A DNA stretch of 64,000 nt from positions 62,001 to 126,000 of the forward strand of contig DBBP01000021.1 in the NCBI GenBank assembly GCA_002292285.1. Direction: 5' to 3'. Both the position numbers and the translations under genes were made by a program. This stretch comes from Proteobacteria bacterium UBA981. Its GTDB lineage: Bacteria > Pseudomonadota > Gammaproteobacteria > Ga0077536. Positions 36,725-46,534 of the stretch are shown piece after piece; the stretch's first letter is position 1, and each line of letters opens with the position of its first letter. The notes below the pieces were generated by a model. It did not search any database. It saw only the letters and a program-made list of their open reading frames with translations, and had not been told where the DNA came from.

Positions 36725-39166
36725 CTACTTGCTCTCCCCGCCTTCCTGCAGAGGGTTTTCTGTCAGGTGGCTGGTGAACTGGGAAATGTCGACGTTCTCA
36801 CCGATGATCAAATCCTCGCGAGCCAGGAACTTCGGTCGAATCAGGTAGACCAGCATCGGCAGGACGACCAGAGACAAGATCATGTTGATCAACATGATGG
36901 TGACCAGCAGCATGCCCATATCAGCCATGAACTTCAGATCCGACAGGAAATACCAAGGCAAAATACCGATCAGCATTACCGTCGCGGTAAACATGATGGC
37001 CTTGCCGGTAGTTGTGAGGGTGGCGTAGATCGCGAGCTCCATGTCTTGATCGTGGGCCGTGTATTCCTCGCACATCCGCGACAACAAATAGATCCCGTAA
37101 TCAATACCTATACCGACACCCATCACCGCAACAATTGCAGCGTTGATATCGAGGCCAATACCGAGCGTGTGCATGGAAGCACCCAGCAGTAGATTGGACA
37201 GGTTGACCGGGATGAGCAGGATGAGCGCAGCCACAACTGAACGATAGGCCATGGCCGTAATCACAAGCACAGCGCAATTCAGTAAGAACAGAATGTACCA
37301 GTGGTAGCGCTCGACGACGTGGTTCATCGCTTGCTGTAAAGCAATTACACCGGTGCCAAGCCGGATACGAAATTCCGGATGATCCAGTCCCACCGTATCG
37401 ACGGCGCGTTTAGCACTCGCCAGCGCGGCGTCAACAGTTTCTTGGGTGTTGTCCTTGTACCAGAACGTTACCGTCGAGTTGTGCACGGTGAAATCGACCA
37501 CGTGTGCGAGGTTGATTGGCGCGTTGCCCATCGTGACGGCAAAGCCGGCCGCACTAATTGCCTCGTCAGTCCGATCGAGCATGTACCACTTGGGATTTCC
37601 ACCCGCGAACAAGCGATTTGTAGCACGCATGTAATCCGTGAAAGACAGCGATGCCCGCGGCGGCGTCACCTCGTCAACCGCCATGAGGCGTTGCAATTCG
37701 GTATGCACCGCGACCACGCCAGGGGTCCTCGCCGTACGTCGCTCCAAGTCGCGTTCCTTCGCCTCGATAATTATTTCAAGCGTATTCATGCCCGGGAAAT
37801 AGGAGTTGATGGCGCGCACGGCCGTGTTGAATTCCGAATCTTCCCAGAGCAGGTTGCTTCCCTCTACGGGGTTACCGATTTTGATTTGGGTATTCATGTA
37901 GAGCGCTACCGCGCCAAGAATAAGGGTCACAACGAAAGTAAATCGTGCGCGTTTGCCAACCGCCAGAAAGGCCATAAAGCCGAGCAATTTTTCCTGCGCG
38001 CGGTGAACACCCGACTGAGAGCTGCTGCCGCCAACAATCGCGTCGATGTTCTTCGGCAGCGGCATGTAGGACAGGATGATCGAGACCATAAACACGCCGG
38101 TAGGAATGATCCACAGCGCCCAGAAACCACAAAATATGGCGTGATTTACCATCGTCTCGATCGGCGCAATGGCGATAAAAGCAATCCCGAAGACGTCGGT
38201 AAGAATGCCGAGCACCGAGGGTGCCATCATGATGCCCATGGTGACCTCGGCCGCCTTACGCCGATCGCCGATTTGAACCAGGACCTCGTAATAGCGTTCC
38301 GTATATTGCACGCAGTGCGAGAACGAGCGCGCCACCAGCAACAGCGGCACAATCATGAGTAACGGTTCGATGGGTCGTTCCAGCCAGCCGATAAACCCGA
38401 ACCCCCACAGGCCGGCGACCGTCGCGCACGCAATAGGGGTGACAATGCCGGCCAGGTTGCGCATGTAGAAGGCCAACGCAATGATGAGTGCGGCGATAGT
38501 GATGCCGAAGATGAAGTAAGTCTGCTTTTGCAGTCTGTAAACCCAACCAGTCAGAGCTGGCTGGCCAGCAAGGTATACGTCGTGGTGCTCGTCGCGCGCT
38601 GCTTCCACGAGCCCTTGCGCGTAGTCGAACGCCTCACCGTAATCCACCCAATCCTGAAACGACGCGTTGATCATCGTCGCGGTTTCATCGTTGGAAATAT
38701 AGAAAACCTGGGCGTTCGTCGAACTTTCGACGCGGCGCAGGAACTCGGTCATTTCCTCCTCGGTCGCCGGCGGGCTATCACCCATCAGCGGTTCAGATTC
38801 GATGCCCTTGGAAGTCGCTGCGACGTAGCGCAGCTTTTCCGTCGCGATGGAAATAATCTGATCGTGGTTGACGCCGGGTGCCAGATCGATGTCACGGGTC
38901 ATTTTCCAGACCTTTGCCAAGGTCTCGGGTTTGTAGATATCGCCATCTTTGCGTTTGATCACGATCGACATCGTCAAGGGATTGCCGAAACTTCGATGAT
39001 CAAAGTAGACCTGTACGTACGGGTCATCTTTGGGTAGCAGATCGTTAAAAATGGTCCGAATTTCGACTTTCGGAATGCCCATCATGAATCCGATGGTGAC
39101 GAGAATAAAGCCAATGCCAACTAACGCGCGATGGCGCATGACCCAGGCTGCGAGTGCGAATCTCAT
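36725..39166 (-). CDS. RND superfamily exporter (MMPL type), second copy
   Basis: 813 residues with the same two-bundle, two-loop plan as the gene at 11647-13995. Helices lie at about 12-32, 215-370 and 630-790. Conserved parts include AIVAVMGVGIGIDYGIYLLSRM in the second bundle, where acidic residues carry the proton path, and IVPLLLVARSFSHCVQY in the first. No fusion protein or outer-membrane channel gene is adjacent. Related proteins export lipids, hopanoids or pigments; the cargo is unknown. ATG at 39166. Confidence 0.88.
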   Translation of the reverse strand: MRFALAAWVMRHRALVGIGFILVTIGFMMGIPKVEIRTIFNDLLPKDDPYVQVYFDHRSFGNPLTMSIVIKRKDGDIYKPETLAKVWKMTRDIDLAPGVNHDQIISIATEKLRYVAATSKGIESEPLMGDSPPATEEEMTEFLRRVESSTNAQVFYISNDETATMINASFQDWVDYGEAFDYAQGLVEAARDEHHDVYLAGQPALTGWVYRLQKQTYFIFGITIAALIIALAFYMRNLAGIVTPIACATVAGLWGFGFIGWLERPIEPLLMIVPLLLVARSFSHCVQYTERYYEVLVQIGDRRKAAEVTMGIMMAPSVLGILTDVFGIAFIAIAPIETMVNHAIFCGFWALWIIPTGVFMVSIILSYMPLPKNIDAIVGGSSSQSGVHRAQEKLLGFMAFLAVGKRARFTFVVTLILGAVALYMNTQIKIGNPVEGSNLLWEDSEFNTAVRAINSYFPGMNTLEIIIEAKERDLERRTARTPGVVAVHTELQRLMAVDEVTPPRASLSFTDYMRATNRLFAGGNPKWYMLDRTDEAISAAGFAVTMGNAPINLAHVVDFTVHNSTVTFWYKDNTQETVDAALASAKRAVDTVGLDHPEFRIRLGTGVIALQQAMNHVVERYHWYILFLLNCAVLVITAMAYRSVVAALILLIPVNLSNLLLGASMHTLGIGLDINAAIVAVMGVGIGIDYGIYLLSRMCEEYTAHDQDMELAIYATLTTTGKAIMFTATVMLIGILPWYFLSDLKFMADMGMLLVTIMLINMILSLVVLPMLVYLIRPKFLAREDLIIGENVDISQFTSHLTENPLQEGGESK

Positions 39167-39646
39167 AGGTTCCCCTTAACTCTTCAAACCAACCGCACGC
39201 ACGCGACCAGCTGGGAGAATATACAGTAAACACTGAGGGGAATGGGGAGCTTAGTCAGGCGTGGCACCCTGTTCGGTGAAAGCATGCATACCGAACACGA
39301 GACGAACTAGGCGGCGCATCGTTTAAGCCGCGCCCGGACCGACCCGGCTCATGTTTCAACGAAATGCGCCGCGACATCCGGTGCGTTGTTCCTACGCCAT
39401 CGCCCATGAGATGGGGCAGCCCGCTGGCTTCGGTAGATCTAGCCTGCACGTGCGCGAGTTCATCGACCCTTCAGAGTGGCATGAGATCGGTCTGGTAGCC
39501 CAGTGTGGCTATTTTCCGCTCTCAGCTCCGCCCTGTCCCAACAGTGTCCGCTCGAGCCCGGTGCGTATCTGCTTCGGACCTGACGACGATTTCCTGTTTC
39601 GATACACTGCGGCGTACCACGTGACAAACCGATTCCGGAGCCCCCA
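39167..39646. other. Divergent intergenic region, no feature recognised
   Basis: About 480 bases between the RND start and the isomerase start. Small frames here lack protein character. It should contain both promoters. Confidence 0.45.
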
Positions 39647-40282
39647 ATGACTCAAACCGCCGACTGGTATTTCGACTTCATTTCGCCGTTTGCCTACCTT
39701 CAGTTCAAGCATTTCGAACGCTTGCCTGAAGCGCTCGAAGTGACCCTTCACCCCATCCTTTTCGCCGGCCTGCTCGGCCATTGGGGACACAAGGGCCCGG
39801 CAGAGATCCCGGCCAAGCGCACGCAAACCTATCAGCATTGTGATTGGTACGCGGCGCGCCTCGGTGTCCCTTTTCGCACACCACCGGCGCATCCGTTTAA
39901 CCCTATCAAGGTGCTGCGCCTGGCGATCGCGCTCGAAGCAAAACCGGCAGCAGTCGGGGCGATATTCGATTACATCTGGGGTGAGGGTGGCGATGTGCAC
40001 AGCGATGCCGGGTTTGCGGAGCTCGCTGAGCGTCTGGGGCTTGACGATGTGGACTCGATGATTACAGCACCCGCGGTGAAGACCGCGTTACGCGCGAATA
40101 CCGATGCGGCGCTAGCAGCCGGCGTTTATGGCGTCCCGACCTTTGCGGTGGATGGGCAATTGTTCTGGGGATTTGATTTAACGGACCTGTTCATCGAATT
40201 TCTCGAAAACCCGGGTGTGATGCAGACCGATGAGATGAAGCGATTGGCGAAGTTACCGATGGCGATCGAGAGGGAAATCTGA
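39647..40282 (+). CDS. 2-hydroxychromene-2-carboxylate isomerase-like protein (DsbA fold, kappa-GST)
   Basis: 211 residues. The thioredoxin-like start DWYFDFISPFAYLQ has serine (S13) where DsbA has cysteine, which is typical of the HCCA isomerase/kappa glutathione transferase family. NPIKVLRLAI and GVYGVPTFAVDGQLFWG are further family segments. Such enzymes catalyse a glutathione-dependent cis-trans isomerisation in naphthalene catabolism, or general conjugation. No naphthalene genes surround it, so the substrate may differ. Confidence 0.88.
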   Translation: MTQTADWYFDFISPFAYLQFKHFERLPEALEVTLHPILFAGLLGHWGHKGPAEIPAKRTQTYQHCDWYAARLGVPFRTPPAHPFNPIKVLRLAIALEAKPAAVGAIFDYIWGEGGDVHSDAGFAELAERLGLDDVDSMITAPAVKTALRANTDAALAAGVYGVPTFAVDGQLFWGFDLTDLFIEFLENPGVMQTDEMKRLAKLPMAIEREI

Positions 40283-40340
40283 ATACCACGCTATTAACAC
40301 GGCCGCGAACGCGTTTTTCGGCAGCACGAACGCGCGGCCT

Positions 40341-41183
40341 ATGACTAACGTGGCACTGCACCGCGATGCAAACCGGACTTTTCGCGTGCACGGTCCGTGC
40401 CGCACGCTCGTTTTTGCGATCGTACTCAGCTCTTATGCGCTAGCGGGCCGTGCGGATATTGTTGTTGAAGCTCAAGCTGGCGCAAACATCGAACGCGAAC
40501 GAGTTTGGTATGGCGGTCGCGAGGCCGCAGTTGATCTCAACGTCCTCGGGAATGATGACTACTCACCGCTGCGTGCAGTACTCGTGCAACAGGCCCATGC
40601 ACTCGCCGCCCCGCATGAACACCCCGTGCTGGAAATCTGCGCCCCAGGCACCGACCCAGGCACGCACCACACACCGACATTCAGGTTCACACCGCCTGAG
40701 GTCAAACGCATCACGCGGTTCACCTGGGAGTTCGCCAGCTGCGCAGTTCCCGATGACTGCACACAGGTCGGGGAATTCTCTTTCACTGCGTTACCCGCGC
40801 CTTTGCTCGAAGAGGTGGCGGCGTGGTCCGGCGAGCATGCGACGTACGTCGAGGACGCTTCCGGCCGCCTCAGCGATTTCCTCGAGAACAATAAAATCGA
40901 CTACACCATGAGTCGTCGTGGTGTTTCTGCCGCCGATCGAGTTATCACCATCATCGTGGCAGACGACATCGACTTTGAATTGGACGCCGCCCCGTTGCCT
41001 GCTCATTACAAACGCCGCGTACTGCTTTTTAAACCTTATGACCTCAACTTCCCGCTCGTCGAAATCCGCCATCTGCCGGACGCTGTCGTCATTTTGGTGA
41101 GCGAGTCCCTGTTCACACTCAGCCGCGACGACCATGCGTTTGAGCTGATGTTTTATCGATGGTTTATGCAATTAATGCGCTGA
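40341..41183 (+). CDS. Secreted protein of unknown family
   Basis: 280 residues. A signal peptide extends to about residue 39 (hydrophobic core LVFAIVLSSYALAG, cleavage near RAD). The mature part has one probable disulfide (cysteines in LEICAPG, FASCAVPDDC) and looks like two alpha/beta domains: the first to about 150, the second with ITIIVADDIDFELD and AVVILVSESLF. No family recognised. It is 45 bases upstream of the first CsgG-like gene on the same strand and may start that operon. Confidence 0.6.
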   Translation: MTNVALHRDANRTFRVHGPCRTLVFAIVLSSYALAGRADIVVEAQAGANIERERVWYGGREAAVDLNVLGNDDYSPLRAVLVQQAHALAAPHEHPVLEICAPGTDPGTHHTPTFRFTPPEVKRITRFTWEFASCAVPDDCTQVGEFSFTALPAPLLEEVAAWSGEHATYVEDASGRLSDFLENNKIDYTMSRRGVSAADRVITIIVADDIDFELDAAPLPAHYKRRVLLFKPYDLNFPLVEIRHLPDAVVILVSESLFTLSRDDHAFELMFYRWFMQLMR

Positions 41184-41228
41184 TTGGGCTAAGGTCAGTG
41201 TTACATCCCCTGTGTAAGGAGAGGCAAG

Positions 41229-42188
41229 GTGAGTCGATTTCCTGTCGTCCCGATACTGTTGGCGCTGCTTGGTGTTACGCCTCTCGTTGTGGCCCAGACT
41301 GAATTGGAGGCGACTGCTGGCAACGGATATACGGTCGCCATCCTGCCCTTCGCAGCTGATGAGGACGCCTTCGGCGAGCTTGGGGCAGATCTGCAGACAT
41401 TAATGACGGCCCATTTGTCCGGAAACCCCGCAGTTATTCTGGTGGAGCGCGGCGATTTGGATCAGGCGCTGTCCGAAGTCGAGCTTTCTATTTCGGGGAC
41501 GGTTGACCCCAAGTCTGCAGCAGAAATCGGCTACATCACCGGCGCGCAGATTCTCATCACGGGGCGCGCCTTTGCAGTGCAGAAGGAATTGGTAGTCGCC
41601 GCTAAAGTCATCGGCGTGGAAACGACGCGCGTACTCGGCGCGACGTCCTCCATGCCGTTGCGCGGTTCTGTGGTCGAGCTCTCGACGACCCTGTCCGACA
41701 AAGTCAATGCGGTTTTGAGCGAACGCGGAGCAACACTGATTGCCCACAAAGAGAAAAAAGAAGACGTTGTGGCGCGCCTGCTGCCGAAGCTCGCCGGACG
41801 CGAATTGCCAAGCGTGATGGTCAGTATCCCGGAAATCAGCCTCACGCAGGAGGTACCGGATCCTGCCGCACAGACCGAAATCGAATATGTGCTGCAGCGC
41901 CTCGGCTTTCGGATTATTGATCCGGAAGCTTCCAACGAATCGGCAGATCTCGAGATCAATGGCGAGGCGTTTAGCGAATTTGGTTTGCGCAAGGGCAATC
42001 TTGTTTCTACCAAAGCACGCGTTGAGATAAAAGTGATCGACCGTGTTTCGAGCACGGTGCTGCTCGTTGATCGTCAAACAAGCGTGGCCGTTGATCTGTC
42101 GCCAGAGATCGCGGGCAAGAATGCTCTGGCAAAGGCTGGTGGCGTGCTTGCTGAGCGAGTCGTGGAGGCTTTAATTAAACGGCCGTGA
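41229..42188 (+). CDS. CsgG/TolB-like exported protein 1
   Basis: 319 residues. Signal peptide about 1-22 (ending VVA-Q). The mature N-terminal domain (YTVAILPFAADEDAFGELG, VILVERGDLDQALSE, ITGAQILITGRAF) has the CsgG/LpoB-like pattern: a first strand with LPF, a helix, an ERG turn and a second strand. A second domain (about 190-315) begins near IEYVLQRLGFRIIDP and ends ALIKRP. There is no lipobox cysteine, so it is not a classical CsgG lipoprotein channel; a periplasmic role is inferred. GTG start with AAGGAG upstream. First of three such domains in the operon. Confidence 0.72.
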   Translation: MSRFPVVPILLALLGVTPLVVAQTELEATAGNGYTVAILPFAADEDAFGELGADLQTLMTAHLSGNPAVILVERGDLDQALSEVELSISGTVDPKSAAEIGYITGAQILITGRAFAVQKELVVAAKVIGVETTRVLGATSSMPLRGSVVELSTTLSDKVNAVLSERGATLIAHKEKKEDVVARLLPKLAGRELPSVMVSIPEISLTQEVPDPAAQTEIEYVLQRLGFRIIDPEASNESADLEINGEAFSEFGLRKGNLVSTKARVEIKVIDRVSSTVLLVDRQTSVAVDLSPEIAGKNALAKAGGVLAERVVEALIKRP

Positions 42189-42216
42189 TGGGCGATCAGC
42201 GACGCTAGATTCGCGC

Positions 42217-43779
42217 ATGAATGTCTCTGCGGTTAGCCAAATGATCACAACGCGCATCACCGCCTCAGCAGTGCTGCTGCTACTGTCATCCGTTAACCTG
42301 CATGCCGCGCCAACGACCATCGCGGTCATGCCCTTCGTCGCCGAACAAGGCGAAACACGAGCCTGGCTCAGCAAAGCCATCGCCGACATGCTGATGCAGG
42401 ATCTCGCCTTGAGCGACGCATTTGCAGTTCTTGAGCGGCGGCGCCTGAACGCCTTTATCCGCGAGGCAGAGCTCGCCGATAGTGGCTTTTCGGCAGCCGG
42501 TGATACGACGCGCATTGGGCAATTGGCGAAACTCGATCAGGCGGTATTCGGACGTTACCGGCTGGCCGGCGCAAACATCGAAATCCATTTGTCGGTGTTC
42601 GATATCGCGAGCCAGAGAATCATTCATCGCGACTCGATTCGTGGTACCACAGGACAGATTCACGCCCTAACGGCAACATTGACCCGCAAGCTGTTCGAGG
42701 CTGAGAAGGTTGCTCTGAGTCCGCAACAAGAAGCGCGTATCGACAGTCGGCCGACAGACTCGCTCTCGGCGACGGAACATTTCTATCGCGGTCTGGATTA
42801 TCAGGACCGCGGCGAGTACGGCGCGGCCTTCGCTGAGCTCGTGGCGGCGACAGCGGCCGATGCGCGTTTTCATGATGCGCATTTGTGGATGGGACGAATT
42901 CTGGAATCCGCTGCTCGACCGAAGCTTGCGGTGGCAAGCTACGATGCACTTGCGAGGCGTGCCGGCAAAACTATCAGTGGACGTGACGCACTGATGTTTG
43001 CGGGCTTGCTCTATCGGCGTAGCGCCGTCCAGGATGCAGAAACGCGCTTCCGTACGCTCGCCGCCATGAAGCCACATGCGCCCCATTCCATTGAGGCGGC
43101 GTATCAACTCGGTACCTTGCTTGCCGCCCGCGGTGATGCCGCCGGTGCTTATGCCGCGTTCGCCGACGTTGAGACGATGTATCAGCGCTATCGCAAAGCA
43201 GGCACGCGGCCGCGGCTGGCGGTCTCACGCACCTATCGCTGGAACGATGTCCTTAACCGCTATCGTGACGCGCGCCTGGCAATGACGGCGATATACCGCG
43301 ACTTGTTGCGCGCCGAGGAATCGCCGCCGCCTGCCCCGCGCGGCGTGATTGCGTTGACCGCCGACGATCCTGCCTTTACGGAACCGCACTACGGCAAACT
43401 CAGACCAAGTTTCGAAGACTCGGGCAACAACCGCAATTGGCGCGAAATGTTCTACACTCTGGTTGTCCCACCGGGTTATGTTGCGACCGGCATCAACCTG
43501 CAAATACGCGGCAAGATCAACGCACCCGGTCCACACCACGATTTCACCATGCGGGTATTCCCCTACCCCATGCCGCGTAACTATCACAACACGTGGCTGG
43601 GGGTGATTTACGGGCAGACTGCCTCGCCAACCACATTGAATAAATTCGTTCCGTTTTATGGCCGCGATCAACGACTGCTCACGCTCCAGTTCATCGAAAA
43701 CCACGGCAAAATTTACGACTGGTCGGTAGCGCTTGAAGTGCGCCGTGAATCTGCCGACGAACCACCTACAGCACGATGA
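42217..43779 (+). CDS. CsgG/TolB-like exported protein 2 with TPR-like middle
   Basis: 520 residues. Export signal about 1-30 (AVLLLLSSVNLHA). A CsgG/TolB-like domain follows (TTIAVMPFVAEQ, FAVLERRRLNAF, LDQAVFGRYRLAG; about 32-150). Helical TPR-like repeats lie at about 185-345. A third region (about 370-510, PHYGKLRPSFEDSGNNRNWREM to SVALEVRRE) is probably beta-rich. The frame ends at a TGA (43777-43779) but stays open in the same frame into the next gene, so this may be the N-terminal part of a longer protein. Twenty-eight bases after gene 1. Confidence 0.7.
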   Translation: MNVSAVSQMITTRITASAVLLLLSSVNLHAAPTTIAVMPFVAEQGETRAWLSKAIADMLMQDLALSDAFAVLERRRLNAFIREAELADSGFSAAGDTTRIGQLAKLDQAVFGRYRLAGANIEIHLSVFDIASQRIIHRDSIRGTTGQIHALTATLTRKLFEAEKVALSPQQEARIDSRPTDSLSATEHFYRGLDYQDRGEYGAAFAELVAATAADARFHDAHLWMGRILESAARPKLAVASYDALARRAGKTISGRDALMFAGLLYRRSAVQDAETRFRTLAAMKPHAPHSIEAAYQLGTLLAARGDAAGAYAAFADVETMYQRYRKAGTRPRLAVSRTYRWNDVLNRYRDARLAMTAIYRDLLRAEESPPPAPRGVIALTADDPAFTEPHYGKLRPSFEDSGNNRNWREMFYTLVVPPGYVATGINLQIRGKINAPGPHHDFTMRVFPYPMPRNYHNTWLGVIYGQTASPTTLNKFVPFYGRDQRLLTLQFIENHGKIYDWSVALEVRRESADEPPTAR

Positions 43780-43815
43780 CCGCCACCCGTTGGTGAACAA
43801 GGGCGAGTCGGACAA

Positions 43816-45759
43816 TTGTTTGCCCGTATCGCTCCGGGTGGCACAACATTTTCCGGCGTAACAACAGCGCTCGCTGATCACTGGTATGAACCACGCCAAC
43901 GTCTGGCCATCGCCCACAACCGCACAGCCGGTGTCGATGTGGTTTTCGTGCGCGGTGATTTGTCCGGCGACCAGACTGATCTGTGGACGACACATATTGA
44001 GGCGGACGGCACGGTCGGTGCGACTTTGCCACTAGCCGTCAATTCGCTAAGCCACGATTTCTCACCGCAACTGGTGCGAGGCGAGGACGGCACAATGCGC
44101 TTGTTCTGGATTTCCGACCGGCGGGGTTTAGGCTGGGAGTTGTGGACCAGCCGCCGCACGCTGGACGCGCTGGCCTGGCAACCGGCCCGCCGCGTTCCGC
44201 TCGAGTCATTTGCCAAACCGCAGGCCGACGCACGCTCCGACCGCGCCGATCAGTTACTTCACTATGGCGTGAATCAGGACCGCCGCGGGCGCTGGCTGGT
44301 GGTGTACCGCGCACAATCCGGACGCGTGGTTGTACTGTCGTCGGACGATGCCGCCGAATGGCATGAGCGGGGTGTCATCGATGCGGGCAACGGCGCGCTC
44401 AACCCGGCCATCACCCAGGACCGCAGCGGGCGCTATCGAGTGGTCTTTAGTGATGAATCCGCGACCTTGCCAGTATGGAGCTCAAATGATCTGAGCACGT
44501 GGACCGTACGCCGTCTGGATGGGTGGCGCCGGACACGCAGCCCGGGCAGTGCCGCTAAGGCGCCGCATCGCATGGGTGTGTTCGGTCAGGACGACGGCAA
44601 ACTGGTGGTGCTCCACTCCGATGCCAGCTACGGCCTGCAATACGCGCGGTTCCACCCTGATAAGGAGCATCTGGTCCAAGATCTGGTTCGACACGTGGGT
44701 CTCGAGGCCGCAGCTGCGACCCGCTTTGGTGATGAGTACCTGATTGCAGCCGCCGGCCCGCACGGCATTGACGTACGACGTTATCCGCGTTTTCAGGAAC
44801 ATTCGTACAACAAGAACAGCAGGCAGAAAATTCTCTACCACGAGTACAACCGCTACGACGCCACCGATCGCTGGAGAAGAATTACAGCGCGAATGCGCGC
44901 CATCCAACCGGATGTGACCAGTGTCGGCGTTCACCCCACGGGACGCGTTTGGTGGGGCATTGAAACTGGCGCCATGACTTTGGACGGCGACGATTTCTAT
45001 GCCGTGGACGTGTCGGAGGGTTTTTTTCATCACCATGTCACCACCATCACCCCGTGTGGGGAACTGACCGGCCTCACCTCGCGCGACCACGACGAGGCGG
45101 TCGTTGGCGTGGCCTTGAGACGGGGTAACGGCTTTCAATTTTATCGACGCAAACTACACGGGAACGAGGGGCGGGTATCAGCTTTGCATTGCAGTGATCA
45201 ACGATTGCTGGCCGCGACCACCAATGGCGCGGTGTTTGAGGTCAACAGCACCGGGGCCACGTTAGTACACCAGTTCGATGAGGGCGTGAGTGCACTCGCG
45301 AGCAACAGCAAAGGTCATGTGATGGTCGGTACCGAGGCGGGTAGTTTGTACCGACTCGATTTGCCAAGCGTGGCGTTGGCGCAGGCTGACGACGCAACAC
45401 GAGCTATCACCGCCGCCGTATACGATTCGACCGATCGCCTGTGGGTAGCCCGTTCTGGCGCTGGGGTGTTTTTGCGCGAGAACAATGCCTGGCGAAAACC
45501 GGCTGGCACAGCGGACCATGGCTACGCGGACATCAGCATCTTGCGCGCAGATCCCGCTGCTGGCGTATGGATGATGCCAGCCAGTAATGAGGCGTCCCGT
45601 GGCGTTGCCTATAGCAACGGACAATCGATACAACTGTTCAACCCGCCAGATCGCATTCTGCATGCGCCGACCGGTCTCGGTGTCGACGAAGAAGGCGTCG
45701 TGTGGGTCGGGACTGCATTCGATGGCTTATTTGAGCTAACCCGCGGTGCTAACCCATGA
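43816..45759 (+). CDS. Beta-propeller-like protein, possibly continuous with the preceding gene
   Basis: About 647 residues from a TTG at 43816, but the frame is open from 43780, directly after the TGA of the previous gene and in the same frame. No good ribosome binding site, ATG or signal peptide is seen, unlike all neighbours. The sequence consists of repeated four-strand blades with tryptophan/aspartate turns (RLFWISDRRGLGWELW, GRYRVVFSDES, DRLWVARSGAGVF, GVVWVGTAFDGLFEL), resembling two-component-regulator-type or YncE-like propellers. If expressed alone it would be cytosolic, which does not fit the operon. Its stop overlaps the next ATG (ATGA). Confidence 0.6.
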   Translation: MFARIAPGGTTFSGVTTALADHWYEPRQRLAIAHNRTAGVDVVFVRGDLSGDQTDLWTTHIEADGTVGATLPLAVNSLSHDFSPQLVRGEDGTMRLFWISDRRGLGWELWTSRRTLDALAWQPARRVPLESFAKPQADARSDRADQLLHYGVNQDRRGRWLVVYRAQSGRVVVLSSDDAAEWHERGVIDAGNGALNPAITQDRSGRYRVVFSDESATLPVWSSNDLSTWTVRRLDGWRRTRSPGSAAKAPHRMGVFGQDDGKLVVLHSDASYGLQYARFHPDKEHLVQDLVRHVGLEAAAATRFGDEYLIAAAGPHGIDVRRYPRFQEHSYNKNSRQKILYHEYNRYDATDRWRRITARMRAIQPDVTSVGVHPTGRVWWGIETGAMTLDGDDFYAVDVSEGFFHHHVTTITPCGELTGLTSRDHDEAVVGVALRRGNGFQFYRRKLHGNEGRVSALHCSDQRLLAATTNGAVFEVNSTGATLVHQFDEGVSALASNSKGHVMVGTEAGSLYRLDLPSVALAQADDATRAITAAVYDSTDRLWVARSGAGVFLRENNAWRKPAGTADHGYADISILRADPAAGVWMMPASNEASRGVAYSNGQSIQLFNPPDRILHAPTGLGVDEEGVVWVGTAFDGLFELTRGANP

Positions 45760-46523
45760 AATGCCTGACGTACTTGTTGTTACTAAGTGCTATGAATGTT
45801 GCGCTTGCGGATTCGGCGATGGTGATGCTGCCGTTCTTTAATGCAACCGGCAAGAGCCGCTACGATGCTCTCGCCGCCGGCATGCCGGATTTGTTGACTA
45901 CCTGCCTGAGTGAATTCTCGGGGCTCGTAAACGTCGTCGAACGACAAGCCTTCGCGGCGGCAGCTGAAGAGCAGAGTCTCGACCTTTCGCGCTACACGCA
46001 GGGCGGCGGTGCTGCGGTCGGTCATGTTATAGCGGCCGATTGGGTCCTGCGTGGCAGCGTAACTGGGCTAAGCGAAGCACTCGAGATGCAATTGCTGGTG
46101 TTCGACGCGCGCACGGCAATTCTCTCGACCTCCCTACGGCTGCGGCTCGACGAAACAAATCTGGTTGGCGATTTATGCACCAACGCCACGCCGCGATTAG
46201 TTCAGCGCCTGCAGGAGCTGACATCCGAGAGTCAGGCTTTGGTGTTGGCAACCGACGTTGAAAAACAAAACTTGATGATTAACGGTCTCAACCATTTCTA
46301 TAACGGCAAATTCGCGCACGCGACGGGGGCGTTTCTGGATTTTACCCAACGTTATGCGGATTCCTCGCTTGGCGTGTATTGGCTCGCGCGGAGCCTGTTG
46401 CGAGCCGATTTAAGCCATCTCGCTCACATTGAGCTCAGCGATTACTTGATTCGCTTTCCATCTGGGCCAGAATTAGAGCAGGTACGCTCCTTGCTGGAAC
46501 ACATGCCGGTTGCGCAACCATAA
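45756..46523 (+). CDS. CsgG/TolB-like exported protein 3 with TPR-like C-terminus
   Basis: 255 residues. Signal peptide about 1-18 (ending ALA-DS). CsgG/TolB-like domain: AMVMLPFFNATGKSRYDAL, LVNVVERQAFAAAAE, ADWVLRGSVTG. From about 175 the chain is helical (NGLNHFYNGKFAHATGAFLDF, VYWLARSLLRA), like one or two TPR units. Overlaps the propeller gene by four bases and precedes the thioredoxin-like gene by 11. Repeats the layout of protein 2 in a shorter form. Confidence 0.7.
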   Translation: MKCLTYLLLLSAMNVALADSAMVMLPFFNATGKSRYDALAAGMPDLLTTCLSEFSGLVNVVERQAFAAAAEEQSLDLSRYTQGGGAAVGHVIAADWVLRGSVTGLSEALEMQLLVFDARTAILSTSLRLRLDETNLVGDLCTNATPRLVQRLQELTSESQALVLATDVEKQNLMINGLNHFYNGKFAHATGAFLDFTQRYADSSLGVYWLARSLLRADLSHLAHIELSDYLIRFPSGPELEQVRSLLEHMPVAQP

Positions 46524-46534
46524 GGAAAATTGCC

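Noticed and set aside
37379..38362. Plus-strand open frame of 327 codons
   Set aside because: Lies antisense inside the RND exporter; histidine/arginine-rich composition typical of an antisense frame, no family likeness.
39351..39650. Possible 99-residue gene upstream of the isomerase
   Set aside because: No ribosome binding site or family likeness, and it overlaps the isomerase start; treated as intergenic.
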